A program made the position numbers and the translations under genes. Below the pieces are notes generated by a model. It ran no database searches, was not told the DNA's origin, and saw nothing but the letters and a program-made list of their open reading frames with translations. This document shows positions 35,210-43,738 of a DNA stretch of 64,000 bases, in pieces. This DNA is from Levilactobacillus acidifarinae DSM 19394 = JCM 15949 (lineage in GTDB: Bacteria; Bacillota; Bacilli; Lactobacillales; Lactobacillaceae), in assembly GCF_001434835.1 (NCBI RefSeq), contig NZ_AZDV01000001.1, positions 1-64,000 on the forward strand, read 5' to 3'. Positions within the stretch are counted from its first letter, which is position 1; every line of letters begins with the position of its first letter.

Positions 35210-36160
35210 ATGACCGAGACCACGGATCAACGGATCGCCCAAGGGCTAACCGTCGCGAAGCTGTATTATCAAGCGGACCAAAGTCAAAGTCAGATTGCCC
35301 AGCAACTTGGTATCTCTCGGCCCACGGTTTCACGGCTCTTACAATTTGCCCGCAAACAAGGCCTGGTCCGCATTCAGATTATTGATCCGGTTCAAGACGT
35401 GCAGACGCTCGAACAGGCGTTGACCGACGCCTACCACGTGGAAGTTCACGTGGTCCCGACACAGCTTACGGCAACCAACGAAGTCCTGAATACCGTCGGG
35501 CAGTACGCAGCCCGTTACCTCGAGAGCATCGTGGCGGAACACGATGTGATCGGGATTGGTTGGGGGAAAACGATCTACGCTATTGGTCAAAATTTACAAC
35601 CCGACACCCTGACGGGGGTGGAGGTGATCCAGCTGAAGGGGAGTGTCAGTTACTCCACGGAGCATACTTACGCGTATGAAAGTATTGATGCCTTTGCCAA
35701 TGCCTTTCACGCCATGCCCCAGTACCTGCCACTACCGGTGATTTTCGACCACCAACAAACTAAGGAATTGGTGGAAGCGGAACGCCATATTCAATACCTC
35801 TTACAGCTCGGAGAAAAGGCTAATATCGCAATCTATTCGGCGGGAACCGTCCGCAACACCGCACTGGTATTTCAATTAGGCTACCTCCAAGAAAAGGAGA
35901 AGCACTACCTGCAACAGCGCGCGGTGGGGGATATTTTCTCCCGGTACATCGATGAGAATGGTGAAATCGTCGATACCGAGTTGAATCAACGCACCATCGG
36001 CATTGAACTGGACAGCTTACGCCACAAGGAGCACTCAATCTTAGTGGCGGCGGGTGATGCCAAAGTTCCCGCGGTTCAAGCGGCCTTGCGGGGCGGGTAT
36101 TCCAATTGCCTGATTATTGATCAACACGCAGCAGCAACCCTTTTAAAAGTAACGAAGTAA
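35210..36160 (+). CDS. deoR: DeoR-type sugar-binding regulator (SorC/CggR family)
   Basis: This 316-aa regulator starts at ATG 35210 behind AAGGAGG; the earlier in-frame ATG (35177) has no site. The HTH is QSQSQIAQQLGISRPTVSRL (~residues 24-43), followed by a large SorC effector domain (VIGIGWGKTIYAIGQNL, IYSAGTVRNTALVFQLGYLQ). The family is that of B. subtilis DeoR, which senses deoxyribose-5-phosphate and represses deo genes. Its place inside the operon makes that role very likely here. Confidence 0.88.
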   Translation: MTETTDQRIAQGLTVAKLYYQADQSQSQIAQQLGISRPTVSRLLQFARKQGLVRIQIIDPVQDVQTLEQALTDAYHVEVHVVPTQLTATNEVLNTVGQYAARYLESIVAEHDVIGIGWGKTIYAIGQNLQPDTLTGVEVIQLKGSVSYSTEHTYAYESIDAFANAFHAMPQYLPLPVIFDHQQTKELVEAERHIQYLLQLGEKANIAIYSAGTVRNTALVFQLGYLQEKEKHYLQQRAVGDIFSRYIDENGEIVDTELNQRTIGIELDSLRHKEHSILVAAGDAKVPAVQAALRGGYSNCLIIDQHAAATLLKVTK

Positions 36161-36275
36161 GCGACAGGGGCAGTTCGCCAGCCGACCGGCGGCGACTGCC
36201 TTTGCTGATTTCACGAGGAAAATGGACGGCGTCTGGCTTAAAGACGTCAATGACTAGAAATGGAGTGACTGAAGC

Positions 36276-37574
36276 ATGAGAATGGTAGATATTATCGATA
36301 AGAAACGTAACGGCGGCGAATTAACCAAAGAAGAAATCCAAACCTTCGTTGATGGGGTCGTTTCCGGTGAAATTCCTGATTATCAAACCAGTGCCTTTCT
36401 AATGGCAACCTACTTCAAGGACATGACCGATGCGGAACGTTCCGAATTGACCATGGCCATGATGAAGTCCGGGGACCACTTGGACCTCTCAAGTATCGAC
36501 GGCATCAAGGCCGACAAGCATTCGACCGGTGGGGTCGGTGATAAGACCAGTATCCCATTGGCTCCAATCGTGGCGGCCTTAGGGATTCCGGTACCCATGA
36601 TTTCCGGCCGGGGCTTAGGTCATACCGGTGGCACCTTGGATAAATTGGAAGCGATTCCAGGCTACACGGTGGAAATTAGCGAAAAGGACTTCCTCAAGCA
36701 AGTTCAAGACGTGAAATGTGCCATCGTCGGTGCGACCGGGAACATTGCCCCGGCCGACAAGAAGATCTACGCCTTACGGGACGTGACCGACACGGTGGAC
36801 TCCATTCCGTTGATTGCCAGCTCCATTATGAGTAAGAAGATTGCTTCTGGAACCGACGCCTTAGTCATTGACGTGAAGACCGGCTCCGGGGCCTTCATGA
36901 AGACCCTAGACGACTCCCGGGAATTAGCGCATGCCTTGGTTGAAATCGGCAAGGGTGTGGGCATGGACTGCATGGCCATCATCTCCGACATGAACCAACC
37001 CTTAGGGAACGCCATCGGGAACGCCTTGGAAATTAAAGAATCCATCGATATCTTGAAGGGCAACGGCCCGAAGGATATTACCGACTTAGTCTTGACCTTG
37101 GGTGCCCACATGGTGGTCATGGCCAAGAAGGCCGACAACTTGGACGACGCGCGGAAGATGTGTGAACAAACCATCACCGACGGCTCAGCTTTGAAGAAGT
37201 TTGGCGACATGGTCGCTGCTCAAGGCGGGGACCGTAACGTGGTCGATCACCCAGAAATCATGCCACAAGCCAAGTTCAAGATTGACTTGCCTGCGCAAAA
37301 GGCCGGAGTGGTCAGCAAGGTCGCAGCCGACGAGATGGGGATTGCTTCCATGTTACTCGGTGGTGGTCGGCAAAAGGCTGACGACCAGCTGGATTACGCG
37401 GTCGGCATCATGATGAACAAGAAGATCGGTGATCAAGTTAAGGAAGGCGACTCACTGTTGACCATCTACAGTGACCGCGAAGACGTGGACGATATCAAGA
37501 AGTTGTTGTACGACAACATCGAAATCAGCGACCACGCCGAACCCGTAACCTTGATCCATGAAACGATTCGGTAG
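36276..37574 (+). CDS. pdp: Pyrimidine-nucleoside phosphorylase
   Basis: The 432-aa enzyme phosphorolyses uridine, thymidine and deoxyuridine. Family signatures are [39 protein letters not shown] (phosphate loop, ~residues 85-104), [20 protein letters not shown], and the C-terminal lipoyl-like domain starting near [14 protein letters not shown]. The ATG at 36276 is chosen because GGAGTGA lies 7 nt before it. The 115-bp gap after deoR holds a GGCAGT/ACTGCC hairpin (36168-36203) with weak U-tract that may reduce readthrough. Confidence 0.96.
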   Translation: MRMVDIIDKKRNGGELTKEEIQTFVDGVVSGEIPDYQTSAFLMATYFKDMTDAERSELTMAMMKSGDHLDLSSIDGIKADKHSTGGVGDKTSIPLAPIVAALGIPVPMISGRGLGHTGGTLDKLEAIPGYTVEISEKDFLKQVQDVKCAIVGATGNIAPADKKIYALRDVTDTVDSIPLIASSIMSKKIASGTDALVIDVKTGSGAFMKTLDDSRELAHALVEIGKGVGMDCMAIISDMNQPLGNAIGNALEIKESIDILKGNGPKDITDLVLTLGAHMVVMAKKADNLDDARKMCEQTITDGSALKKFGDMVAAQGGDRNVVDHPEIMPQAKFKIDLPAQKAGVVSKVAADEMGIASMLLGGGRQKADDQLDYAVGIMMNKKIGDQVKEGDSLLTIYSDREDVDDIKKLLYDNIEISDHAEPVTLIHETIR

Positions 37575-37611
37575 AACTATGTCAAATCCTAGTTTGTAGG
37601 ATAGGTAGGCT

Positions 37612-37776
37612 CAGCGCTTCCGGACCAGCCAGCAATGGGCTGGAACGGAGTGGGCACGGCTTCAAGCCTCCCAGACCGAGTCTTGAAGACCGACCTTGGT
37701 CTAAGTCGACTCAAAACGTCGGCTAAGACCAACGACACTCCTGAGCTCATTGCTGGCTGGTCCTTCAGCTCACACT
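37612..37776 (+). repeat. Structured intergenic repeat, copy F
   Basis: The 16-bp perfect outer stem GGACCAGCCAGCAATG (37622-37637) pairs with CATTGCTGGCTGGTCC (37748-37763). Inside are GGCTGGAACG, AGTGGGCACG, CTTCAAG/CTTGAAG, CGACCT and TTGGTCTAAGTCGAC with GTCGGCTAAGACCAA. The order equals copies A-E, and none of the stem sequences is shared with C or E. It lies just after pdp. Confidence 0.75.
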
Positions 37777-37849
37777 AGAATGGATTGTAGTTTTAGTCGA
37801 TTGTTCAGATTAAGTAGTATAGGGTTTTAAATTGAATAGGCACAAACCA

Positions 37850-37892
37850 AGAGACGATATCGGGACGAGTGTTCCGACGTCGTCTCTTTTTT
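37850..37892 (+). terminator. Intrinsic terminator of the deo operon region
   Basis: AGAGACGA pairs with TCGTCTCT, extended inside by partial pairing, and is followed by six T residues. The remaining 37893-38127 holds only the promoter region of the next gene. Confidence 0.75.
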
Positions 37893-38127
37893 CTGGGTTC
37901 AGATGCTGACTTTTTCAGACATCCCAGATGTAGTATCAACGTGCTAATGGTTAATCCCAAAATCACCCGATTTTAGGCCCTCGTTTTGCCCGTCAATGCG
38001 CTCGGCGCCCGTCAAAAATAAAAGTTGCGTTTTTCGCAAGAAATTTAAGCCAGATTAGTGACAGGACCGTCGCTTTTGGCTAAACTTTAGGTAAACGGGT
38101 TATTTGCAGTCAGGGGATGTTACCGCC

Positions 38128-39555
38128 ATGCTGGAAAACTTATTAGCGGTTATTCGAGAAGAAAATTTATCAGAGCAACTTTACCATAGTTTAGTGGGCA
38201 TTAAATTAACGGAGCACCGGGTCGACCAGCATGGTCACCTTAGCCGCCGTCCCCAACCGCACGCCTGGGCGAACCGAGCGGATCATCCGTACCTGCGTGA
38301 AGGCAAACGGCCCAGTCAGGTTACCTTGGTGACGGAACCCAATCCCAATATTGGGGGCATCCTGGATCGGTTAGACACCCTGCAAACGGTGGCGTACCGG
38401 TCACTGGAGGGTGACGATCGGATCTGGCCGTTGACCCTGCCACCCAAGATTGAAGCCGCCGAACTGGCCAGTGCCGGGGCGGGACATCAGACCGATTGGC
38501 TGACCGGGGTCAAAATCAGTTACAGCTTACCCGATCCCGTGATTCACCGGCTGTACAGTCATTACACGGCTGATTTCGATTCCGTGGTGGCCTTTAAGAA
38601 TGAACTCTACTTTCGGGTCGCCCAGAACTTCGTGCGGTATCAATGGTTATTGACCTACCTGTTCGGCGCGACACCCATGGCCGAAAAGGGCTTTCTCGAT
38701 ACGTTGCCGGAGTTGCCCCAACGACCGGTGCGCAGCCTACGTTATTGCGGGGCACTCCCCGCGGGGACCCCGGTGACCTACACCTCTTTAGGAGCCCATC
38801 TAGGCGCGCTACAACGGTTGATTGCTGCCGGGGCTGCCGTGCCGGCCGGACCCGTGACCTTGAAGGGACAACCCACACCGCAGGACTTCTTGACCGGGGG
38901 GATTGGCTACCTGGAATTTAACGGGTTCGACAACACGCCGTTCACCGCTAACGGCGTCAGTCGTCACGCGTTATACTTCTTAAAGACCTTCATGATCTAC
39001 CTGTTGGTGACGCCCTTACCAACGACTAACCTGGCGGCGGTCCTGACGGCGGCGCGACAACAAAACATTGCCGTGGCGTTGGAACAACCTGATCAACCCA
39101 CCCAATTTCAGACGGCGGGCGAAGAGATCTTTCAGGCCATGAAGACCATGGCGCAGAAGTTGCACGCGCATACGGAGCAGTGGGGGGCCATCGACGATCT
39201 GGGCGAGGTCCTGACGCATCCGGAATTAACGCCGGCCGCTAAGATCATGACGCGAGTCGAACAGCACAGCCTGATGGATTACGGGTTGCGGGTCGCCAAC
39301 GCCTGGCGCTATCAGCGGCTGAACAGCGTGGCGTTATTACCGGTCTACAAGGATTTGAATTTCCGGTGCCAGCACTTCATCTTAATGGCGATGCAGGCGG
39401 GCATTCAGTTCTACCAAGTCAAAGACGAGTTCGGTGCCGACTTGCTGATGTTTACCTATCAGGGGGTCACACAAGTCTTGCAGGAGCGCGACACGCAGAC
39501 CAAGGATCCGCGTGCGCAGCTGAGAGAATTGTTCCCGGAACTCCCAGAATTTTAA
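38128..39555 (+). CDS. Glutamate-cysteine ligase-like protein lacking active-site glutamates
   Basis: The 475-aa protein (ATG 38128 after AGGGGA) aligns along its length with gamma-glutamylcysteine ligases of the GshA/GshF type: HGHLSRRPQPHAW, RIWPLTLPPKI, TGVKISYSLPD, YFRVAQNFVRYQWLLTYLFG, GIGYLEFNGFDNTPFTANG. In true enzymes the metal- and ATP-binding motif is GxEKExxRV; here it is GIKLTEHRV. The ExQLELVT strand is PSQVTLVT. Both paired glutamates are therefore replaced, so ligase activity is doubtful. A LysR gene starts 18 bp downstream, suggesting cotranscription and perhaps a regulatory or thiol-sensing role. Confidence 0.75.
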   Translation: MLENLLAVIREENLSEQLYHSLVGIKLTEHRVDQHGHLSRRPQPHAWANRADHPYLREGKRPSQVTLVTEPNPNIGGILDRLDTLQTVAYRSLEGDDRIWPLTLPPKIEAAELASAGAGHQTDWLTGVKISYSLPDPVIHRLYSHYTADFDSVVAFKNELYFRVAQNFVRYQWLLTYLFGATPMAEKGFLDTLPELPQRPVRSLRYCGALPAGTPVTYTSLGAHLGALQRLIAAGAAVPAGPVTLKGQPTPQDFLTGGIGYLEFNGFDNTPFTANGVSRHALYFLKTFMIYLLVTPLPTTNLAAVLTAARQQNIAVALEQPDQPTQFQTAGEEIFQAMKTMAQKLHAHTEQWGAIDDLGEVLTHPELTPAAKIMTRVEQHSLMDYGLRVANAWRYQRLNSVALLPVYKDLNFRCQHFILMAMQAGIQFYQVKDEFGADLLMFTYQGVTQVLQERDTQTKDPRAQLRELFPELPEF

Positions 39556-39573
39556 GCTAAAGGAAGTGGCGGC

Positions 39574-40458
39574 GTGGAGCTACGGCTACTACGATATTTT
39601 TGGACGATAGCGGAAGAGGAAAATATTTCGCGCGCCGCGGAGATCCTACACGTGACGCAGCCGACGCTAAGTCGCCAATTAAAAGAATTAGAAACACAAC
39701 TCGGTACGCCGTTATTCGAACGACAAAGTAAGGGGCTCGTGCTCACCGAGGCGGGGCTCTTTTTGAAGAGTCGGGCCGCCGAAATCTTACAGTTGACCCA
39801 GCAAACGGAGCAGGAATTTGCCAACCGTCAACAGCAGCTCTTTAGTGGCCACGTGGCGGTGGGGTGCGTCGAGGCCGATAACTCCGACACGTTGGCGATG
39901 ATGTTGGAAGATTTCGTGAGCGACTACCCGCAGGTGACCTTTCACATCTTCAGCAGTGCCAGCGACATCATCACCGATCAACTGGACAAGGGCTTGATCG
40001 ACCTGGCGATTTTACTGGAACCGGTCAACACCGATAAGTACGCGACGTTGACCTTGCCGCGGACTGAAACCTGGGGCCTGTTAGTGGCGGCCGATGCCTT
40101 TTTGGCCCAACAGGCCAGTGTGGCGCCCAGTGACCTCGCGGGGATGCCGTTGATGATTTCCAATCGACCGGAAGTACAGCGCTTGTTGACCGATTGGTCG
40201 GGGTTGACCCGCGAACAGCTCAATATCGTGGGCACCTATAACCTGAGTTTTAACGTCCTGCCGTTGGTGGCCCATCAGGTAGCTGCGGCGTTGATGATCG
40301 CCGGGGCGGTGACCAACCGCCAGCCGGCCGAGACGCGGTTCATTCCGCTCAAACCGGCCATTCAGACTAACTGTGTGTTGGTTTGGCGCAAGGATCGGGT
40401 GTTGACGCCGGTCGTGACCGAATTTATTCATTACTTTCAAGACGCGTTCGCGCATTAG
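39574..40458 (+). CDS. LysR-family transcriptional regulator
   Basis: The 294-aa regulator starts at GTG 39574 behind AAAGGAAG. ELRLLRYFWTIAEEENISRA is the N-terminal winged HTH with TQPTLSRQLKELETQLGTPL as the recognition region; residues 90-294 are the periplasmic-binding-like effector domain. Target candidates are the flavodoxin-SDR-cupin-CMD genes that begin 145 bp downstream on the same strand, and the GCL-like gene directly upstream. Confidence 0.93.
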   Translation: MELRLLRYFWTIAEEENISRAAEILHVTQPTLSRQLKELETQLGTPLFERQSKGLVLTEAGLFLKSRAAEILQLTQQTEQEFANRQQQLFSGHVAVGCVEADNSDTLAMMLEDFVSDYPQVTFHIFSSASDIITDQLDKGLIDLAILLEPVNTDKYATLTLPRTETWGLLVAADAFLAQQASVAPSDLAGMPLMISNRPEVQRLLTDWSGLTREQLNIVGTYNLSFNVLPLVAHQVAAALMIAGAVTNRQPAETRFIPLKPAIQTNCVLVWRKDRVLTPVVTEFIHYFQDAFAH

Positions 40459-40474
40459 GCGACGCGTTTTTTTG
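40442..40474 (+). terminator. Terminator overlapping the LysR stop
   Basis: ACGCGTTCGC pairs with GCGACGCGT and is followed by seven T residues; the stem includes the last codons. Confidence 0.65.
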
Positions 40475-40602
40475 TCGAACCGAATTCGATATTGATATGC
40501 CTTAAAAGCATTAAAACAATATTAACAAGCATTAGACCTATATCAATTTTGGCCGTACACTAGGTTCTGTTATCAAGGCGCAACGTTGAAGGAGGTTTGC
40601 CG

Positions 40603-41139
40603 ATGATCACGTTAATTGAATTTTCATCACCCGGGGAAACCCTGGTTCACGGTCAAACGCCGTTGGTTCGCGTGGGTCATACGGCACAGGTCGCCCGTTT
40701 ATTGGGTGACCGCCTGAACGTTACGCCGGTAGCCCTGCAACCGCGAGTTGCCTACCCAATCAGTTATCCAGCGGTTTTGCACCGCGCCAAGTTGGAGTTA
40801 GCCGACCAAGCCCTACCGGCGATTCAACCACTAGACGCTGTGACCTTACAATCGCCCATCTGGTTTCTGGGTTACCCCATCTGGTTCGGCCACGTGCCGC
40901 GCGTAATCGCCACGCTACTTACCCAAACCACCCCGTCCCCGCGAATAATTTATCCGTTTGCGACGCACGAGGGTAGCGGTCTGGGGCAGAGTGTGGCCGA
41001 CCTACAACGGTTGTGCCCCAGTGCGGTAGTGCAACCCGGTTTACCGATTCGCGGGTCGCGGGTCGCCCGCGCGGCCCCGGCCGTGGACCATTGGCTCCAA
41101 CAGTATTTAGAAAACAATCCCACAACATTAAAGGAGTAA
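40603..41139 (+). CDS. Flavodoxin-like FMN protein
   Basis: The 178-aa protein starts at ATG 40603 behind AAGGAGG; the TTG two codons earlier overlaps the binding site. It resembles long flavodoxin-4-type proteins: TLIEFSSPGETLVHGQ at the phosphate-loop position, LDAVTLQSPIWFLGYPIWFG (FMN ring contact) and RIIYPFATHEGSGLG. The phosphate loop is not the standard T-x-T-G-x-T, so FMN binding may differ. It is the first of four genes (flavodoxin, SDR, cupin, CMD) with gaps of 1-19 bp. Confidence 0.75.
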   Translation: MITLIEFSSPGETLVHGQTPLVRVGHTAQVARLLGDRLNVTPVALQPRVAYPISYPAVLHRAKLELADQALPAIQPLDAVTLQSPIWFLGYPIWFGHVPRVIATLLTQTTPSPRIIYPFATHEGSGLGQSVADLQRLCPSAVVQPGLPIRGSRVARAAPAVDHWLQQYLENNPTTLKE

Positions 41140-41146
41140 TCTCTAT

Positions 41147-41890
41147 ATGACAGTTAAAGATAAAGTTATCGTGATTACCGGCGCGTCTTCCGGTATTGGT
41201 GAAGCCAGTGCCAAGCTCTTAGCCCAAAATGGGGCCAAGGTGGTCCTGGGGGCCCGGCGAGCAGACCGACTCCAAGCCATCGTTCAGGCCATTGAAGCGG
41301 CAGGGGGCCAAGCAACTTACCACGTGACCGACGTGACCAAGCCGACCGATGTTCAGGCCTTAGTTGACCACGCCAAAACGACCTTTGGCGGCTTAGACGT
41401 CATCTTCAACAACGCTGGTATCATGCCGAGTTCACCAATCAGTGCGTTACACATCGACGAATGGAACGCGATGATCGACATTAACTTGAAAGGGGTCCTC
41501 AACGGCGTAGCGGCTGTGATGCCGACCTTTACCGCCCAGAAACACGGGCAGATCATTACCACGTCGTCCGTTGCCGGTCTGAAGAGTTTTGCCGGCGCCG
41601 GGGTCTACGGGGCCACCAAGTTTGCCGTCCGTAATCTGATGGAAGTCATTCGGATGGAAAGTGCCCAGGAAGGCACCAACATCCGGACCGCTTCACTCTA
41701 TCCGGCGGCCATTAACACTGAACTGTTGCACACGATTACCGACCAATCGACGGCGACCGGGATGCAACAATTCTACGACGCCGTGGGAATCACGCCGGAC
41801 GCCGTTGCCCGGGTGGTTAACTTTGCGGTCGACCAACCCGAAGACGTGAACGTCAACGAATTTACGATTTACCCCACCAAACAAGCTTAA
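41147..41890 (+). CDS. Short-chain dehydrogenase/reductase
   Basis: The 247-aa Rossmann enzyme has the cofactor motif VIVITGASSGIGEASAKLLA, the NNAGI motif (VIFNNAGIMPSS), a catalytic Ser in ITTSSVAGLKSF and the YGATK motif in GVYGATKFAVRN. ARRADRLQA suggests preference for NADP(H). The substrate is unknown; the family member type is close to clavaldehyde dehydrogenase/YdfG-like oxidoreductases. It starts 7 bp after the flavodoxin gene. Confidence 0.93.
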   Translation: MTVKDKVIVITGASSGIGEASAKLLAQNGAKVVLGARRADRLQAIVQAIEAAGGQATYHVTDVTKPTDVQALVDHAKTTFGGLDVIFNNAGIMPSSPISALHIDEWNAMIDINLKGVLNGVAAVMPTFTAQKHGQIITTSSVAGLKSFAGAGVYGATKFAVRNLMEVIRMESAQEGTNIRTASLYPAAINTELLHTITDQSTATGMQQFYDAVGITPDAVARVVNFAVDQPEDVNVNEFTIYPTKQA

Positions 41891-41909
41891 TTTTAGGAGG
41901 AAAACAATC

Positions 41910-42326
41910 ATGGCTAAAAACGAAAACATCAAGAACGGTATTTTTCCAATGGGTCCCAAGAACGACGCGTACGCGAAGTTCTTCACCGGTCAGAGTTACT
42001 TACAAGGCTTAGTGAACGACCCGAACGTGAGTGTCGGGGTCGGCAACGTGACCTTTGAACCCGGTTGCCGGAACAACTGGCACATCCACCACGACGGGTT
42101 TCAGATCTTACTGGTGACCGGTGGGGAAGGCTGGTACCAAGAAGCCGGCCAACCCGCCCGGCATTTGACGGCCGGTGACGTGGTCGTGACTCACGATGGC
42201 GTCAAGCACTGGCACGGGGCTACCAAGGATAGCTGGTTCTCCCACATTGCGATTACCGCGGGGACGCCAGAATGGCTCGAACCGGTTTCCGACGAAGAGT
42301 ACGCCGCTGTGGAAGGGGATAAGTAA
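41910..42326 (+). CDS. Cupin-domain protein
   Basis: The 138-aa single cupin has the two metal motifs: NNWHIHHDGFQILLVTGGEG (HxH and later Glu-equivalent Gln) and GDVVVTHDGVKHWHGATKD (final His). The metal is likely Mn, Fe or Ni, or a small ligand is bound. Family relatives are often annotated as carboxymuconolactone decarboxylase partners. It is 19 bp from the SDR gene and 1 bp from the CMD gene, so the two are translated together. Confidence 0.88.
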   Translation: MAKNENIKNGIFPMGPKNDAYAKFFTGQSYLQGLVNDPNVSVGVGNVTFEPGCRNNWHIHHDGFQILLVTGGEGWYQEAGQPARHLTAGDVVVTHDGVKHWHGATKDSWFSHIAITAGTPEWLEPVSDEEYAAVEGDK

Positions 42327-42327
42327 A

Positions 42328-42645
42328 ATGGCCGAAAAACAAACTGCGGGTCGCGATAACCTGGGGGACTTTGCCCCAAAATTCGCCGAACTCAACGATG
42401 ATGTGTTGTTTGGGGAAGTCTGGTCTCGCGAGGATCAACTGTCCGCCCGCGACCGGAGTCTGATCACGGTGGCTAGCCTGTTAACGCAGGGGGTGCCCCA
42501 ATTAGAGGCTCACATGAAGATTGCCAAGCAACACGGGGTGACTAAGGACGAAATGGTTGAATTGATCACCCATCTGGCCTTTTACACCGGCTGGCCTAAG
42601 GCGTGGTCCGCGTTTGGCCTGGCGAAGGAAATCTACAAGGACTAG
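42328..42645 (+). CDS. Carboxymuconolactone decarboxylase (CMD) family protein
   Basis: The 105-aa helical protein starts at ATG 42328, one base after the cupin stop, behind GGAAGGGG. LNDDVLFGEVWSREDQLSAR, DRSLITVASLLTQGVPQLEA and HLAFYTGWPKAWSAFGLAKE fit the CMD/AhpD superfamily. The redox CxxC/CxxH motif of AhpD is absent, so it is on the decarboxylase-like side. With cupin and SDR it may act on small aromatic or quinone-like compounds; this is inference from context. Confidence 0.87.
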   Translation: MAEKQTAGRDNLGDFAPKFAELNDDVLFGEVWSREDQLSARDRSLITVASLLTQGVPQLEAHMKIAKQHGVTKDEMVELITHLAFYTGWPKAWSAFGLAKEIYKD

Positions 42646-42661
42646 CATCGATCTTAAAAAC

Positions 42662-42711
42662 AGCCCCCATCCAGAACCGACAGTTGTTGTCGGTCACCTG
42701 GATGGGGGCTA
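42662..42711. terminator. Bidirectional intrinsic terminator
   Basis: AGCCCCCATCCAG pairs with CTGGATGGGGGCT, with a second inner pairing ACCGACA/TGTCGGT. It lies between the convergent CMD and LysR genes. Confidence 0.85.
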
Positions 42712-42719
42712 TTTTTCGG

Positions 42720-43628
42720 TCAAGACCATAAGTCCTTCTTGGTTTTGACTGCGGTGGTCAGGTCGTGAATCACCGCGGGAAAGTAGGCTTCTTTCTTGGT
42801 AGTCCGCAGGTAGCTGACCCCGTAGTTGATGGGGATGGGAACGTCTAAGAAATTGTAGACCACGTCGGGATTCCCGGTATCGTAGGCCACACTAGGCACG
42901 ATTCCCAGGCCGGCTCCCGAGGCCGCGTACATGGCACACTCCGCGATGTTGACAACCGGCGTGAGCGTAGCACTGGGCACCCGGTCGCGGATGAGCTGAC
43001 TGACCTGGACCACGGACCGGACCGGTGGCTCACTGTTCCAAACCCACAGGTGTTGGTGCGCTAGCTGCTCTAAAGTGATCAGTGGTTGGGTGGCTAACGG
43101 ATGTTGCCGTGGGACGATGACCGAGTAACGGGCCTGAAGCAATGGGGTAAAGGAAATTCGGGAATCGTGGCGGAAAAAATCTTCCTGCATCAACAGGAAG
43201 GTCGCTTCTTGCTGCAACAGGAGGTTTAGGCTGTCCGCGTACGCCGCGGGGGAGAAATTGATGAGGTGCACGGGCCGCTGGTGATGGGCCGCGAAGCGTT
43301 GAATGAACAGCGGCAGGAAGGCCCGCTCGAAGGGGATGATGGAGTGGGCCACGGTGATTGGGGTCGAGGCCTTCTGAGCGTAAATGTGTTCGATCACTGC
43401 GGTGAACTGGGCGTCCAGTTTTTGCACGTGCGTCCAGAGGTACTGGCCCTCGGGTGTTAGGTGTGTTTGGTGGGCCCGAACGGTGAGAATGGGGAATCCC
43501 AACTCATCTTCTAAGCGTTTGAGATTTTTAGAAACCGTTGATTGGGCGATGTAGAGCTTGGCGGCGGTTTGCGTGATACTGTGGGTCTGCCCCAGCGAGA
43601 TGAGGCATTTAAGCTGCATTGAGTTCAT
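42720..43628 (-). CDS. LysR-family transcriptional regulator
   Basis: The 302-aa regulator starts at ATG 43628 (MNSMQLKCLISLGQTHSITQ), with GGA 9 nt upstream; ATG 43637 is an alternative. The HTH is TQTAAKLYIAQSTVSKNLKR and the effector domain occupies the rest. It is divergent from a flavoprotein gene 111 bp away, the usual LysR-target arrangement, and probably controls that gene in response to its substrate. Confidence 0.92.
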   Translation of the reverse strand: MNSMQLKCLISLGQTHSITQTAAKLYIAQSTVSKNLKRLEDELGFPILTVRAHQTHLTPEGQYLWTHVQKLDAQFTAVIEHIYAQKASTPITVAHSIIPFERAFLPLFIQRFAAHHQRPVHLINFSPAAYADSLNLLLQQEATFLLMQEDFFRHDSRISFTPLLQARYSVIVPRQHPLATQPLITLEQLAHQHLWVWNSEPPVRSVVQVSQLIRDRVPSATLTPVVNIAECAMYAASGAGLGIVPSVAYDTGNPDVVYNFLDVPIPINYGVSYLRTTKKEAYFPAVIHDLTTAVKTKKDLWS

Positions 43629-43738
43629 TTTCAACATTCCATTTCGTCAACTTGACTTGCCGTTTAGTCTTCATCATACGCCAAGAAATGGCTTAATATC
43701 AAGGGTGTAAGCGATAACGGAAAAAGGAGTGGATCGTC

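Noticed and set aside
36168-36203. Terminator between deoR and pdp
   Set aside because: The GGCAGT/ACTGCC hairpin is imperfect and has only three T residues after it, so it is noted in the pdp entry, not called as a terminator.
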